The notes under the pieces: generated by a model
Seen by the model: the letters and a program-made list of their open reading frames with translations, nothing else
Told to the model about the DNA's origin: nothing
Database searches by the model: none
From: Candidatus Anammoxibacter sp.
GTDB lineage: Bacteria > Planctomycetota > Brocadiia > Brocadiales > Anammoxibacteraceae
Reading direction: 5' to 3'
DNA: 64,000 nt
Assembly: GCA_021777055.1 (NCBI GenBank)
Contig: JAIQZO010000044.1
Coordinates: forward strand, 1 to 64,000
In this document: positions 17,483-26,362 of the stretch, piece after piece
Layout: every line of letters begins with the position of its first letter
Numbering within the stretch: the stretch's first letter is position 1
Program-made: the position numbers and the translations under genes

Positions 17483-17625
17483 ACTTTTCTATTATTTCCC
17501 ATCGTCTTTATTAGACTATCTATAATAGAAGAGAACAGTTTTAACGAAATTTAACTATTACAGTTTGTTTACGTCACTGTTGTGTATGCAGATAGTAAAC
17601 AAAATCATTTTGGAGGTAAATTTAA

Positions 17626-18243
17626 ATGAATCAGAGAGTGTTAAGTTATTTTATTAGGACAGTAATGATCATACCATTATTTATTTCTTTTATAGCAATT
17701 AGTGCAAATGGTCAGGAAACAGGGAATATACAAGGTAACATCGTTGGTTACGGAGATAGATATGCCCCAAATACCCTGGTATTTATAGAGGATCTGACTG
17801 GGGATTACGAACCGCCTGAAGAGTATGCAGTTGTTGAGCTGGTGGATTCGGAATTTGTACCAAGTATGCTGCCAATATTAAAGGGAACCACTGTGGATTT
17901 TAGAAATTCAGATGCAGGATGGCATAATGTATACTCACCAGAACAATCTGTAACACCTTTTAATTTAGGGACTTATCCTCCTGGGCATAGACGATCTATG
18001 ACATTTGAACTGATAGGTGTAGTGCCGGTTACAGATTTCATGCATTCCGAAATGACGACCTATATTATTGTATTGGGAAACCCGTTCTTTGCTGTTACAG
18101 ATAGAGAAGGAAATTATAAGATTAATGATGTTCCCACTGGCACTTATTCCCTGCGTGTCTGGCATGAAAAATGGTATGCAGAGACACAAAAGGTCACAGT
18201 GCAGGATGGAAAAACAATTACTGTAGATTACAAGTTAGAATAA
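17626..18243 (+). CDS. Secreted cupredoxin-like protein with carboxypeptidase-regulatory-like domain
   Basis: 205 residues with an N-terminal signal peptide (about 1-30, ending SANGQ). The middle follows the plastocyanin-like pattern of MauL/methylamine-utilisation-type proteins: FRNSDAGWHNVYS (His100), FNLGTYPPGH, then VTDFMHSEM and YIIVLGNPFFAVTD. In typical members the second motif reads CxxHxxM; here His140 and Met143 are kept but the copper-ligand Cys position is Asp137. The last 45 residues form a CarboxypepD_reg-like beta-sandwich (GNYKINDVPTGTYSLRVWHE). It probably acts in the periplasm or cell envelope. Copper binding is doubtful given the missing Cys. Start: ATG after TGGAGGTAAATTTAA. 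Confidence 0.75.
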   Translation: MNQRVLSYFIRTVMIIPLFISFIAISANGQETGNIQGNIVGYGDRYAPNTLVFIEDLTGDYEPPEEYAVVELVDSEFVPSMLPILKGTTVDFRNSDAGWHNVYSPEQSVTPFNLGTYPPGHRRSMTFELIGVVPVTDFMHSEMTTYIIVLGNPFFAVTDREGNYKINDVPTGTYSLRVWHEKWYAETQKVTVQDGKTITVDYKLE

Positions 18244-18254
18244 AAGGAACAATA

Positions 18255-19154
18255 ATGATAGTTGCGGTTACAGGATTGACAGGTTTCTTAGGTTATTTTC
18301 TTGCTAAAAGTCTTTGTGTAAATGACAACATCAAGATAAAAGCACTTGTAAGAGAAAGTAGTAATCTAAATTTTCTTGAAGATTTCCGTGAAAAGATATC
18401 GTTTGTCTATGGTGATCTTAGTAACAATCAATCACTTGTTGATCTGGTTAACGGAGTAGATGTTGTTATCCATGCCGCCTACTACAGAGAAAACGGATTA
18501 GTATTTAGAGGTGATATTGTAGACAAAAGATCTTTTCTCGAAATAAATCTGTTAGGCAGTAACTCCCTTTTAGAAAATGCAAAAAATTGTAATGTTAAGC
18601 AGTTCATATTTATTAGCTCCTGTGCGGTATTCGGATCCATAGACCCAAGTTTACCCCTTAACGAAAAACATCCACTGAGGCCAGATTCCATATATGGAGC
18701 CTATAAAGCATCGGTTGAAAGTATGTGCCACGCATATTTCCTTCACTATGGTTTGGAATCTGTAATCTTCAGACCAGTGGCAATCTACGGAAAACACCCA
18801 GATCCTGAAAAACAGAGGTGGCAGACACTTATAAATAATATAAAAGATGGAAAGGATGTGGACGTTTCAGGCGGTGGAAAGATTGTACACGCAAATGAGG
18901 TTGTTCAAGCAATAATGAACGCATTGGGAAACAGTTCTATAGCTGGAAACATTTACGGCTTGGTAGATCTTTTCATCGATGAAATGGAGATAGCAGAAAC
19001 GGTTAAAGAGATTACTGGTTCCAACGCAAATATCAGTGGATCCAGAAAGATTCAAAAAAATATCATGATAAACAATATGGCGAAAAAACTGGGAGTAAAT
19101 TTCAGAGGCAAACCTGGATTACGGAGTTATATAACGGATATACTGAGCTCGTAA
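18255..19154 (+). CDS. NAD(P)-dependent epimerase/dehydratase (extended SDR)
   Basis: About 300 residues with the Rossmann signature VTGLTGFLGYFLAKSL at the N-terminus. FVYGDLSN and VVIHAAYY follow, then the catalytic Ser region (FISSCAVFGS) and YGAYKASVE with the Tyr-x-x-x-Lys pair. Substrates of such enzymes are often nucleotide sugars, but this one could also act on a non-sugar carbonyl, as in dihydroflavonol-reductase-like SDRs. The ATG at 18255 follows AAAAGGAAC and gives the usual length; an upstream in-frame start would overlap the previous gene. It begins 11 bp after the cupredoxin-like gene, so the two are probably one transcript. Confidence 0.82.
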   Translation: MIVAVTGLTGFLGYFLAKSLCVNDNIKIKALVRESSNLNFLEDFREKISFVYGDLSNNQSLVDLVNGVDVVIHAAYYRENGLVFRGDIVDKRSFLEINLLGSNSLLENAKNCNVKQFIFISSCAVFGSIDPSLPLNEKHPLRPDSIYGAYKASVESMCHAYFLHYGLESVIFRPVAIYGKHPDPEKQRWQTLINNIKDGKDVDVSGGGKIVHANEVVQAIMNALGNSSIAGNIYGLVDLFIDEMEIAETVKEITGSNANISGSRKIQKNIMINNMAKKLGVNFRGKPGLRSYITDILSS

Positions 19155-19306
19155 AAGGTTACTCAGGAGAAAGTGATATGTTTCTATTGTTATCAAATAG
19201 AGACAATGCAATTGCCTAGATTCATCGTGCATTCTCAGGAGGAAAGACATGTACTAGAGTAATATGCGTTTTTTGAGTATCCTCTTCAGCAAATTGTTAA
19301 GCAAAA

Positions 19307-20146
19307 TTATTGTAGTACCCTTAATTCAACAAAAAGTGGCTTATGATCAGAAGAATTGATATCAGCAAGAACGTCTTCACTGCCTTTCACAACCTCTAAT
19401 TTCTCCTTACTGATAAAAATATGATCTAAAGGATTGCCAAACGCAGTTTTAACATAATTTGATTTAGAACTAAACGTTATCTTTACCAGCTCTAACTCTT
19501 TGACTATCGTATCTAGATGTTCAAGTCTGTTCTTGCTCCATGTATTGAAATCCCCAGCCATTATAACCGGACCATCGTGCGCCATAACTTCTCCCGCAAC
19601 ATAACGTATTTGCTCTTTGAATTCATTCAAATCAATTTTGAAGTTAATGCAATGTATATTAACAATCAGCAATTTACGAGTTTCCAAACCAATATTATAT
19701 CTAGTAAATAGAACTGGCTTTGGTATTTTAGTAAATGGTTCGGTTCCGCTGGAGAGTGCAGGTTTGGCCATTGTGGGCCTTATATATGATGCTGTCATAA
19801 CTCCTGCATACGCATCATATTTTCCTTGAAATAAATTAGGAGAAAACTCCCATCCCATTTGTAAATTATCTTTAAAAAGTTTGATTATATTCATTTCCAA
19901 CCTAACTTCTTGTAGTAGGATTACATTAGGATTTTTTTCACTGACTATTTTAATAAAATCGTTTTTCCAGTTAATATCATTAACATTTTTATGAATATTC
20001 CAACTCAATATACGTAGCTTACCTTCGTTAATTGACTGCACCTGATAATTGTTACCACTAAGAATAAACGGTGTTCGTACGGAGATATAACCACATCCAA
20101 AAATGAATATAACAAGGAATATAACGAATAATTTTCTTATTTTCAT
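19307..20146 (-). CDS. Endonuclease/exonuclease/phosphatase (EEP) family lipoprotein
   Basis: About 279 residues. It starts with a lipoprotein signal (MKIRKLFVIFLVIFIFGCG), so it is probably membrane-anchored outside the cytoplasm. The EEP fold is clear: LSWNIHKNVND, VILLQEVRLE with the metal-binding Glu, VIMAGDFNTW with the catalytic Asp/Asn and SDHKPLFVELR with the Asp-His pair. Substrates of exported members include extracellular DNA, RNA and phospholipid head groups, and none can be picked here. The internal ATG is chosen because it opens the signal peptide; an upstream in-frame ATG at 20206 would bury it. Confidence 0.82.
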   Translation of the reverse strand: MKIRKLFVIFLVIFIFGCGYISVRTPFILSGNNYQVQSINEGKLRILSWNIHKNVNDINWKNDFIKIVSEKNPNVILLQEVRLEMNIIKLFKDNLQMGWEFSPNLFQGKYDAYAGVMTASYIRPTMAKPALSSGTEPFTKIPKPVLFTRYNIGLETRKLLIVNIHCINFKIDLNEFKEQIRYVAGEVMAHDGPVIMAGDFNTWSKNRLEHLDTIVKELELVKITFSSKSNYVKTAFGNPLDHIFISKEKLEVVKGSEDVLADINSSDHKPLFVELRVLQ

Positions 20147-20295
20147 TTTTGCGGGTCCTTTTTTACGCACGATTAACGTTACTTCTAGCAGAAAGTAGAC
20201 AGCCATATATGGTAGTTGTAACCTAGCGATTTACGTTAATCTAAAGTAAAACATTCGAAAATGCAATTAATATCTAAAGTTACGTAAGGGATCAT

Positions 20296-20340
20296 ATTAT
20301 TGTATTACCCTGTAAAACTTCTTTTTTAGAAAAAAATTTT
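20296..20340 (+). repeat. Family 2 repeat fragment
   Basis: TATTGTATTACCCTGTAAAA followed by CTTCTTTTTTAGAAAAAAAT, matching the start of the copy at 21305. Confidence 0.55.
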
Positions 20341-20582
20341 TACAGTTTTGATTAGGTTAATAGGAGTGCAAAATTTATTTTGCTAGTGATTCTATTATAC
20401 AAATGGAAAATGCAAGATTCTAATTAACGGTTTAGACCAGATGTAAATCAATCATCTTCTATAAATTTAGAGATATATGAAAAGCAAGTAATGATTAATC
20501 TTTGTAAAACTCCTATTTTTAAGATTATATTACATCTGATTTTCAGCTAGATAAATCTTGCACTCCGTAATTTCAACAATTT

Positions 20583-20646
20583 TATGCTTTGTTCTGAATT
20601 CTGTCTCCTGACTCCTGTATTCTCTATTTGGTTGAGGCTTCGCCGC
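20583..20646 (-). repeat. Dispersed palindromic repeat (family 1)
   Basis: ATGCTTTGTTCTGAATTCTG, CTCCTGACTCCTGTATTC and GGTTGAGGCTTCGCCGC. It is the inverted partner of 21221-21285; together they flank the small acidic protein gene and its terminator. Confidence 0.8.
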
Positions 20647-20737
20647 ATTATGCAATGATACGGACTCTGGTGATTGCAGATATGAAACATTTATGCGACT
20701 ACCAGAGAGCCTGCTTACAGAAAAAATAACAAAAAAA

Positions 20738-20769
20738 AGCCCCTTTACTTTAGAAAAAGTAAAGGGGCT
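20738..20769 (-). terminator. Rho-independent terminator
   Basis: 14-bp perfect stem AGCCCCTTTACTTT / AAAGTAAAGGGGCT with an AGAA loop. Eight consecutive A residues end inside the left base of the stem, giving a U tract on the minus strand. It terminates the small gene at 20817-21041. Confidence 0.88.
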
Positions 20770-20816
20770 TCAGTTGCTAATCGTCCAAACTAATATTTAT
20801 TTAAAAAAATAGACCT

Positions 20817-21041
20817 CTAGACAAATACATCAACATCGCCATCATGCCCGGAAGGTGCAGTCTCTTCAGCTGGCACACTATTGTCACCCTCAGCTGATGC
20901 ATTTTCTGCCGAACTGCTGCCTTCAGCTTGAAGATCTTGCGTTGATTCAACGTCTCTGTTCGGTTCTTCTTGTTGTACTTGATTACCAGGAAGTGCTCCT
21001 CCTTGTGGAACGAGACTACTACTAACAGCACCAATTTCCAT
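20817..21041 (-). CDS. Small acidic protein, unknown function
   Basis: About 74 residues, Ser/Glu/Gln-rich and probably disordered, with no signal peptide or membrane segment. It starts MEIGAVSSS at 21041, chosen because GGAGGGTAAAT precedes it, and ends GDVDVFV. The ending resembles that of the SprA-type protein encoded nearby (GGTIDTFV). A strong terminator follows, and inverted family 1 repeats flank the gene. I do not recognise a family; the expression signals are the best evidence that it is real. Confidence 0.6.
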   Translation of the reverse strand: MEIGAVSSSLVPQGGALPGNQVQQEEPNRDVESTQDLQAEGSSSAENASAEGDNSVPAEETAPSGHDGDVDVFV

Positions 21042-21220
21042 ATTTACCCTCCTTGTCATACTTAGGCCATACGTAAACATACTTTGTCTTTTCATCACTG
21101 AGGTTTCGGCTATCTTTGCTCAAACATCAATCAACAAATCTACCATAAACCTGAGCTCGAAAGAGCAAGTACTTTTTCGTAAAACCTTAATTAAAAAAAG
21201 TAAAGTTTAGATTATATAAA

Positions 21221-21285
21221 GCGGCAAAGCCGCAACCAATATACAGAATACAGGAGTCAGAAGCCAGAATTCAGAATAAAGCATC
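21221..21285 (+). repeat. Dispersed palindromic repeat (family 1)
   Basis: GCGGCAAAGCCGCAACC, ATACAGAATACAGGAGTCAG and CCAGAATTCAGAATAAAGC. Inverted partner of 20583-20646. Confidence 0.8.
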
Positions 21286-21304
21286 GAGTAGTGTTTGTTT
21301 TTAC

Positions 21305-21520
21305 TGTATTATAGTATTACCCCGTAAAAACTTCTTTTTTAGAAAAAAATTTTCAACATGCATTGTTAAGTCATTTGCACCAACATAGTTACTGGTTACT
21401 TAACACTAGATGCTTGATGATTTATTTAAACGCCTTAAAAACGTTATATCTCAAATTAAATGCAGCTCTTTTTATGTTGCATCTTGACAAGAAAGAAAGA
21501 AGTTTTTATAAAGAAATACT
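21305..21520 (+). repeat. Dispersed repeat (family 2)
   Basis: ATAGTATTACCCCGTAAAAA, CTTCTTTTTTAGAAAAAAAT, GTTAAGTCATTTGCACC, ACTGGTTACTTAACACTAGA and CGCCTTAAAAACGTTATA. It is an inverted copy of 3566-3770. The 70-codon frame inside it translates the repeat and is not accepted as a gene. Confidence 0.65.
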
Positions 21521-21535
21521 ATATACTCGAATTCT

Positions 21536-21781
21536 TTACGTTAATAAATCCAGTTTTTTCCGATGTTTAGCCTGACGATTATCTCCTACTCCTGCACCAG
21601 CGTCCCCTTCAACGTTTTCTTCTACCTTTCTTGTGGCATTCTTTTCTATGTTTTGTAATTTTTCCATAGAAAAAATGATATTTGCATCTGTTGCGGGGAG
21701 AGTTGGTTGAATATGCTTAAAACTATTAAGATTACTCATATATAACACAAAAGTATTACTACTTATATCCCTAACGTCCAT
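21536..21781 (-). CDS. Small hypothetical protein
   Basis: About 81 residues starting MDVRDISSNTFVLYM, with a charged, helical C-terminal half ending KKLDLLT. The ATG at 21781 has AAGGAGG eight bases upstream, the main support for it being real. It has no signal peptide, membrane helix or known domain. It lies between two other small minus-strand genes, the acidic protein and the SprA-type protein, and the three may belong together. Confidence 0.5.
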   Translation of the reverse strand: MDVRDISSNTFVLYMSNLNSFKHIQPTLPATDANIIFSMEKLQNIEKNATRKVEENVEGDAGAGVGDNRQAKHRKKLDLLT

Positions 21782-21918
21782 ATCCAAGCCTCCTTAATCA
21801 TATTTGCAATATGATTTCCTATAAGGTCTTTGGTAACTACTGCATTATTATCGTCAAGAGTTGCAAAACATTGATTTTAACCATAAATCCCCAACCAAGA
21901 TTAATGGATTGAACGCTG

Positions 21919-22605
21919 CTATACAAATGTATCAATAGTGCCACCGGCAAGTTTCGTAACCTCAGGAGAACCTGAGGTATTACTACCCTCCCCGGCCGTG
22001 CCTATTTTTACACCTTCAAAAGTATTTTTAACATTTGTTACATTATTTAAATCTTCAACCTCTTCTGCTTCTTCTTGAATTAATTCTCTCCTTGCCTCTG
22101 CCTCTTTTGCGGCCGCATCTGCAGCGACAGAACGGTCTTTTGCTGAAGGATTAGCCGGAGCTAATGCAGCCTTTCTAATGGTCTGCATTTTTGCTACTGT
22201 CTCTTCAGGTGATGATTCTTTACTTACATCTAAACTAACGCTACCGGAAACAGCAAAGAATTTACCATTGGGACCACGTTCTAACTTAAATGACGGACCA
22301 CCTTGAGCAAGGCTGCCCGCAACTACCTGATGAGCCAATTCATGAGCCCTTACTTCCCTATCTCTCTTTTCCAGTTCATCTATTACCTTTTGTTCAACAC
22401 TCTCCACCCTCTTATCAGCGCCAGTACTCTTGAAGTCACTTATAACCCCGGTTCCATCCCTGGAGTGTGAATCGCCAGTTTTATTATTTACCGTATTCGC
22501 ATGTTCGTCCTTATGACTTCCTCTAGCACTATTTGCTAAATCTAAATCAATTCTCAACATGGGTACAGATGTTTGACTTATTGTTGACAGATCAATGTTA
22601 GACAT
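21919..22605 (-). CDS. SprA-related putative metalloprotease
   Basis: 228 residues. The first 60 are low-complexity and polar. The core matches the SprA-related / putative metalloprotease CJM1_0395 pattern: RDREVRAHELAHQ with a zincin-like HELAH at 88-92, GPSFKLERGPNGKFFAVSG, and the helical KMQTIRKAALAPANPSAKDR. No signal peptide is present, so it may act in the cytoplasm or leave by a non-classical route. The third zinc ligand is not evident. The C-terminus (GGTIDTFV) resembles that of the small acidic protein at 20.8 kb. It is divergent from hflX. Confidence 0.75.
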   Translation of the reverse strand: MSNIDLSTISQTSVPMLRIDLDLANSARGSHKDEHANTVNNKTGDSHSRDGTGVISDFKSTGADKRVESVEQKVIDELEKRDREVRAHELAHQVVAGSLAQGGPSFKLERGPNGKFFAVSGSVSLDVSKESSPEETVAKMQTIRKAALAPANPSAKDRSVAADAAAKEAEARRELIQEEAEEVEDLNNVTNVKNTFEGVKIGTAGEGSNTSGSPEVTKLAGGTIDTFV

Positions 22606-22803
22606 TGTTTTTCTTTAGGGTAGATTACCTACCACAAAATAAATTTATGACAGCAATTTTTAATATAAAGTCTCCTATCTATATAATCGGTAAATGTTTC
22701 ACAAATATAATTAAAATAAAAAAAAAGAATCCCCTTTTAAGAGCTACTCAGCTTATTAAACAAGCACAATTTACATCAAAGTATACCTGAAACCTTTTTA
22801 TTA

Positions 22804-22831
22804 TTGAATAAGAACAATCAACTGATATAAT
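22804..22831 (+). promoter_or_regulatory. Promoter candidate for hflX
   Basis: TTGAAT (22804-22809), a 16-bp spacer and a consensus TATAAT (22826-22831), 62 bp ahead of the hflX start. Confidence 0.5.
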
Positions 22832-22892
22832 CGTTTTCTTTCCAATATATTCAATTCCTTATCATTTTAAGCTTCCATTTTCAAATAATTAC

Positions 22893-24194
22893 ATGACTGA
22901 TCCAAAAAGGATAGAATTATCTGTCAAAGCGGAACGAGCTGTTTTGATCAAAGTTATTCGTGACGCAGAACAACATGACGAAGATCCGTTTCTTGAGCTT
23001 GAAAAGCTTTCCACTACAGCCGGAGCCAAGATTGTTGGCAGCTTAACACAAAAAAGATTAAAACTAGATCCGGTTTATTATATTGGAAAGGGAAAAGTAA
23101 ACGAGCTTGCCGATATTTGCGCAGAGACAAAAGCAAATATTATAATTTGTGACCATGATCTTAACCCGACTCAGGTAAGAAATATTGAAAAGATAACAGA
23201 TGTAAATGTAATTGACAGAAGTGAACTTATTCTAGACATCTTTGCTACACATGCGAGGACAAAACAGGCAAAACTTCAGGTTGAACTTGCACAAAGCGAG
23301 TATATGCTTCCTCGATTAAAGCACTTATGGGGGCACCTTGAAAGGATAGAAGGTGGAATAGGCACCCGTGGACCGGGAGAAAAACAGCTGGAAATAGATA
23401 GGCGCCTTGCAGCTAAGAAAATTGCAGATTTGAAAAAAAAACTGGCAAAGATTGAAAAATCGAAACAGCTAGAGCTTGAATCAAGAAAAGATTTTATAAA
23501 GGTGTCATTAGTTGGTTACACAAATGCCGGTAAATCGACGTTAATGAACGCCCTTACTGGCGCCGGAGTCCTTGTGGAGAACAAACTGTTTGCCACCCTT
23601 GACACCAAGACAAAAGCCCTTGAACTTTGCAAAGGGAAACAAGTACTCTTGAGTGACACGGTAGGTTTTATTAGAAAACTACCTCATCATTTGGTATCAT
23701 CCTTTAATGCAACACTTGAAGAGACAAAACATGCGGATATCCTAATCCATGTAATTGATTTTAGTTCATCATATTTTATGGAACAAATAGTGTCAGTGGA
23801 TAGGGTATTAAAGAAACTGGAATGCGATGAGAAACCCACTATTATGGTACTAAATAAAGCAGATGCTGTTAATGACCTCTCACCTGCCGCGATTTTAAGA
23901 AAAAAACACCCTGATTGTGTGACTATTTCCGCACACACTGGAGAGGGGCTTGATAAACTAAAAGAAATGATTATCACCTTTCTTGATAGAAACAGTAAAG
24001 ATGTGGAATTAATATGTAACAGTGATCAGGGGAAATTTATTTCTAAGATTTTTGAGACGTCAAATGTTTTGAGCAAAACTTTTGAAGAAAACAGGGTACA
24101 TATGATTTTACGCGTTACACAAGGTCAGCTGAACAAACTATACAAACTGAGACGTGAGTTTCCAAATACAGAAATTATAATAACTGAAAACTAG
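22893..24194 (+). CDS. hflX: GTPase HflX
   Basis: Ribosome-associated GTPase that splits or rescues stalled 70S ribosomes, 433 residues. The N-terminal HflX domain contains PVYYIGKGKVNELAD, IICDHDLNPTQVRNIE and the signature GGIGTRGPGEKQLE. The G domain has GYTNAGKSTLMNAL (G1), LSDTVGFIRKLPHHL (G3) and VLNKAD (G4). A short C-terminal domain ends it. It is followed after 11 bp by the CPBP gene, suggesting co-transcription. Confidence 0.95.
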   Translation: MTDPKRIELSVKAERAVLIKVIRDAEQHDEDPFLELEKLSTTAGAKIVGSLTQKRLKLDPVYYIGKGKVNELADICAETKANIIICDHDLNPTQVRNIEKITDVNVIDRSELILDIFATHARTKQAKLQVELAQSEYMLPRLKHLWGHLERIEGGIGTRGPGEKQLEIDRRLAAKKIADLKKKLAKIEKSKQLELESRKDFIKVSLVGYTNAGKSTLMNALTGAGVLVENKLFATLDTKTKALELCKGKQVLLSDTVGFIRKLPHHLVSSFNATLEETKHADILIHVIDFSSSYFMEQIVSVDRVLKKLECDEKPTIMVLNKADAVNDLSPAAILRKKHPDCVTISAHTGEGLDKLKEMIITFLDRNSKDVELICNSDQGKFISKIFETSNVLSKTFEENRVHMILRVTQGQLNKLYKLRREFPNTEIIITEN

Positions 24195-24205
24195 AGAAGA
24201 GAAAA

Positions 24206-24963
24206 ATGAATAGTGATATTTACGATAAAGATAGTGTACCACTTCAAAAATTCTGGGGTATTAAGGATTGTGCCAAGGTACTTTTGTTTTACCTTTTAAT
24301 GGCATTTGTTGGTACGCCAGTGATTTTCCGTATGGTTAAGTATGTTTTCGGACAGAACCTGCTTGATAAGATCGGTATGAATTTAATTTTTATTATTTTA
24401 TCGGTCATTTTAAACGCATCATGTTGCCTTTATATATTTTATATTGTCCGCAAAGAGTATAAGTTACCACTGGTAACTCTTGGTTTAACGTTTTTAAACT
24501 GGAAAAAAAATATATCATACGCAATGAAAAAATACCTCATAGCAATACCGTTCTTTTTTCTGGCAGGGATAATTACAAACATTGTATGCAAACTTATAGG
24601 TTTAGTTCCTAAACAGCAAAGTATAGCAAAACAGTTTCTAGAAGAGAGCTCAACAGGTATTTTGATAACAATGATTATATTTGGAGCTATCATAGCACCT
24701 ATTGTTGAAGAGATTATCTTTCGTGGATTCTTGCAGACAGCATTAGAAAAACGTTTTGGCCGTCTTAAAGCCATATTTTTTAGCAGTTTTTTTTTTCGAT
24801 TGTCCACATGAACGGATACGTTTTCTTACAAATATTTCTTTTAGGCGTTATACTTGCGTATGTTTTTAACAGGACAAAATCACTGGTGCCAAGTATTGTA
24901 ATTCATTCTTTACACAACTCCATGACCTTTGCCTTAATATTATATCTAAAGAAACTATTTTAA
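24206..24963 (+). pseudogene. CPBP (Abi/CAAX-like) intramembrane metalloprotease, frameshifted at a T10 tract
   Basis: Multi-pass membrane protein. The first frame ends at 24811 after 201 residues and includes motif 1 (PIVEEIIFRGFLQ, the catalytic Glu pair). The rest of the family follows in another frame from 24787: FSIVHMNGYVFLQ (motif 2 His), then SLVPSIVIHSLHNS (motif 3 His), with a stop at 24961-24963. The shift is at ten consecutive T residues (24787-24796); eleven would restore one frame of about 252 codons. It could be a real mutation, a homopolymer sequencing error or slippage-dependent expression. CPBP proteins process prenylated or signal peptides or confer bacteriocin immunity. 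Confidence 0.85.
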
Positions 24964-24987
24964 TAATTTTAACTATATTTATAACAA

Positions 24988-26205
24988 ATGTTTAAAGATG
25001 CAAAAGAACAACTTGAAGTAATTAAACGAGGTATCGTTGAGATAGTAAGTGAAAATGAGCTAATTAATAAACTTGAAAAATCAAAAAAGGAAAATACTCC
25101 ATTAAGGGTTAAATTGGGACTGGACCCCACCGCACCGGATATTCATATTGGAAATGCCATCCCCATTCATAAACTAAGAGCGTTTCAGGATCTTGGACAC
25201 AAAGCCGTACTCATTATAGGGGACTACACTGCTGTTGTTGGAGATCCGTCAGGAGTAAATAAGACGCGACCGCAGCTCTCTCACGAAGATGTATTGAAGA
25301 ATGCGCAGACATACCTGGATCAAGCAGGAAAGATACTGGATCTGGAAAATACGGAGCTTGTATACAACGGAGACTGGTTCAAGAAACTTAGCTTTGAAGA
25401 GGTAATTCATTTAACCTCAACGATAACCGTTGCAAGGATGCTGGAACGTGATGATTTCTCCAAACGGTACTCATCAGGCAGCCCAATAAGCCTGCACGAA
25501 TTTATATATCCTTTAATGCAAGGATACGACTCCCTTGTAGTTAAGTGCGACATTGAGTTGGGTGGGACAGATCAGCTCTTTAGTCTGTTAATTGGTAGAG
25601 ACATCCAGCGTGACGGTGGCATGGAACCACAGGTTGCAATTACAACACCCCTGCTTGAAGGACTTGACGGAAACAAAAAAATGAGTAAAAGCCTTGGTAA
25701 TTATATAGGTATAACGGAAGATCCAAACGAAATGTTTGGCAAGGCCATGTCACTTCCCGATGAATTAATGAAAAAGTATTTCGAATTGGCAACAGATCTG
25801 CCGATGGACAGGATAAATGGATTACTGAGCAGTGAAACCCATCCCAAAAAAGCAAAAATGGAGATGGCAAAGGCTATCGTCAGTAGATATCACAGCGACG
25901 AAGATGCAGAAAATGCACTTGTTGAATTTGACAAAATTTTCAAAGATCACAAACTTCCCACAGATATTCCAGAAGTAACGATTGCGTCAAATGATCTTAA
26001 AGATGGCAAGATCTGGATAGTGGAGCTTTTGAAAAAATGCGAATTTGCCAAGACTAATGGAGATGCAAGACGGTTAATCGTCCAAGGCGGGGTAAAAATG
26101 GATGACAACAAAATAACCGACCATGCACTTGCTATTGAACCGGAAAACGGTGCGATACTAAAGGTGGGGAAACGACGATTTGCAAAATTATCCGTAAAAA
26201 CTTAA
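24988..26205 (+). CDS. tyrS: Tyrosine--tRNA ligase (TyrZ-type)
   Basis: Class I aminoacyl-tRNA synthetase, 405 residues. The HIGH-like motif is PDIHIGNAIPIHKLRAFQDLG and the KMSKS motif is KKMSKSLGN. YPLMQGYDSL and GGTDQLFSLLIGR line the tyrosine site. The C-terminus has an S4 RNA-binding domain (AKTNGDARRLIVQGGVKMD, ILKVGKRRFAKL). Length and motif spacing fit the second bacterial TyrRS type, not the E. coli TyrS type. Confidence 0.95.
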   Translation: MFKDAKEQLEVIKRGIVEIVSENELINKLEKSKKENTPLRVKLGLDPTAPDIHIGNAIPIHKLRAFQDLGHKAVLIIGDYTAVVGDPSGVNKTRPQLSHEDVLKNAQTYLDQAGKILDLENTELVYNGDWFKKLSFEEVIHLTSTITVARMLERDDFSKRYSSGSPISLHEFIYPLMQGYDSLVVKCDIELGGTDQLFSLLIGRDIQRDGGMEPQVAITTPLLEGLDGNKKMSKSLGNYIGITEDPNEMFGKAMSLPDELMKKYFELATDLPMDRINGLLSSETHPKKAKMEMAKAIVSRYHSDEDAENALVEFDKIFKDHKLPTDIPEVTIASNDLKDGKIWIVELLKKCEFAKTNGDARRLIVQGGVKMDDNKITDHALAIEPENGAILKVGKRRFAKLSVKT

Positions 26206-26215
26206 ATATGCTTAT

Positions 26216-26340
26216 ACTGATTATGTTTGATTACTCTGATATAAATCTGTGTAATCTGATTTAATCAACGTAATCATATTTTGCCTATTTCTAATGACAG
26301 TTTTACTATAACAGTTTAAAATGGAAATTCATCTACATTA
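26216..26340 (+). repeat. Dispersed repeat (family 4), copy B
   Basis: TAATCATATTTTGCCTATTT, AATGACAGTTTTACTA and TAACAGTTTAAAA align with 17308-17420 in direct orientation. It lies in the tyrS-guaA gap. Confidence 0.55.
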
Positions 26341-26362
26341 AAACAATTATACGCAAAAGAAA

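Noticed and set aside
21363-21575. 70-codon plus-strand frame
   Set aside because: Repeat translation, as above, with no ribosome site.
22605-22790. 61-codon plus-strand frame between the SprA-type gene and hflX
   Set aside because: Low-complexity Lys/Ile sequence in a divergent promoter region with no ribosome site.
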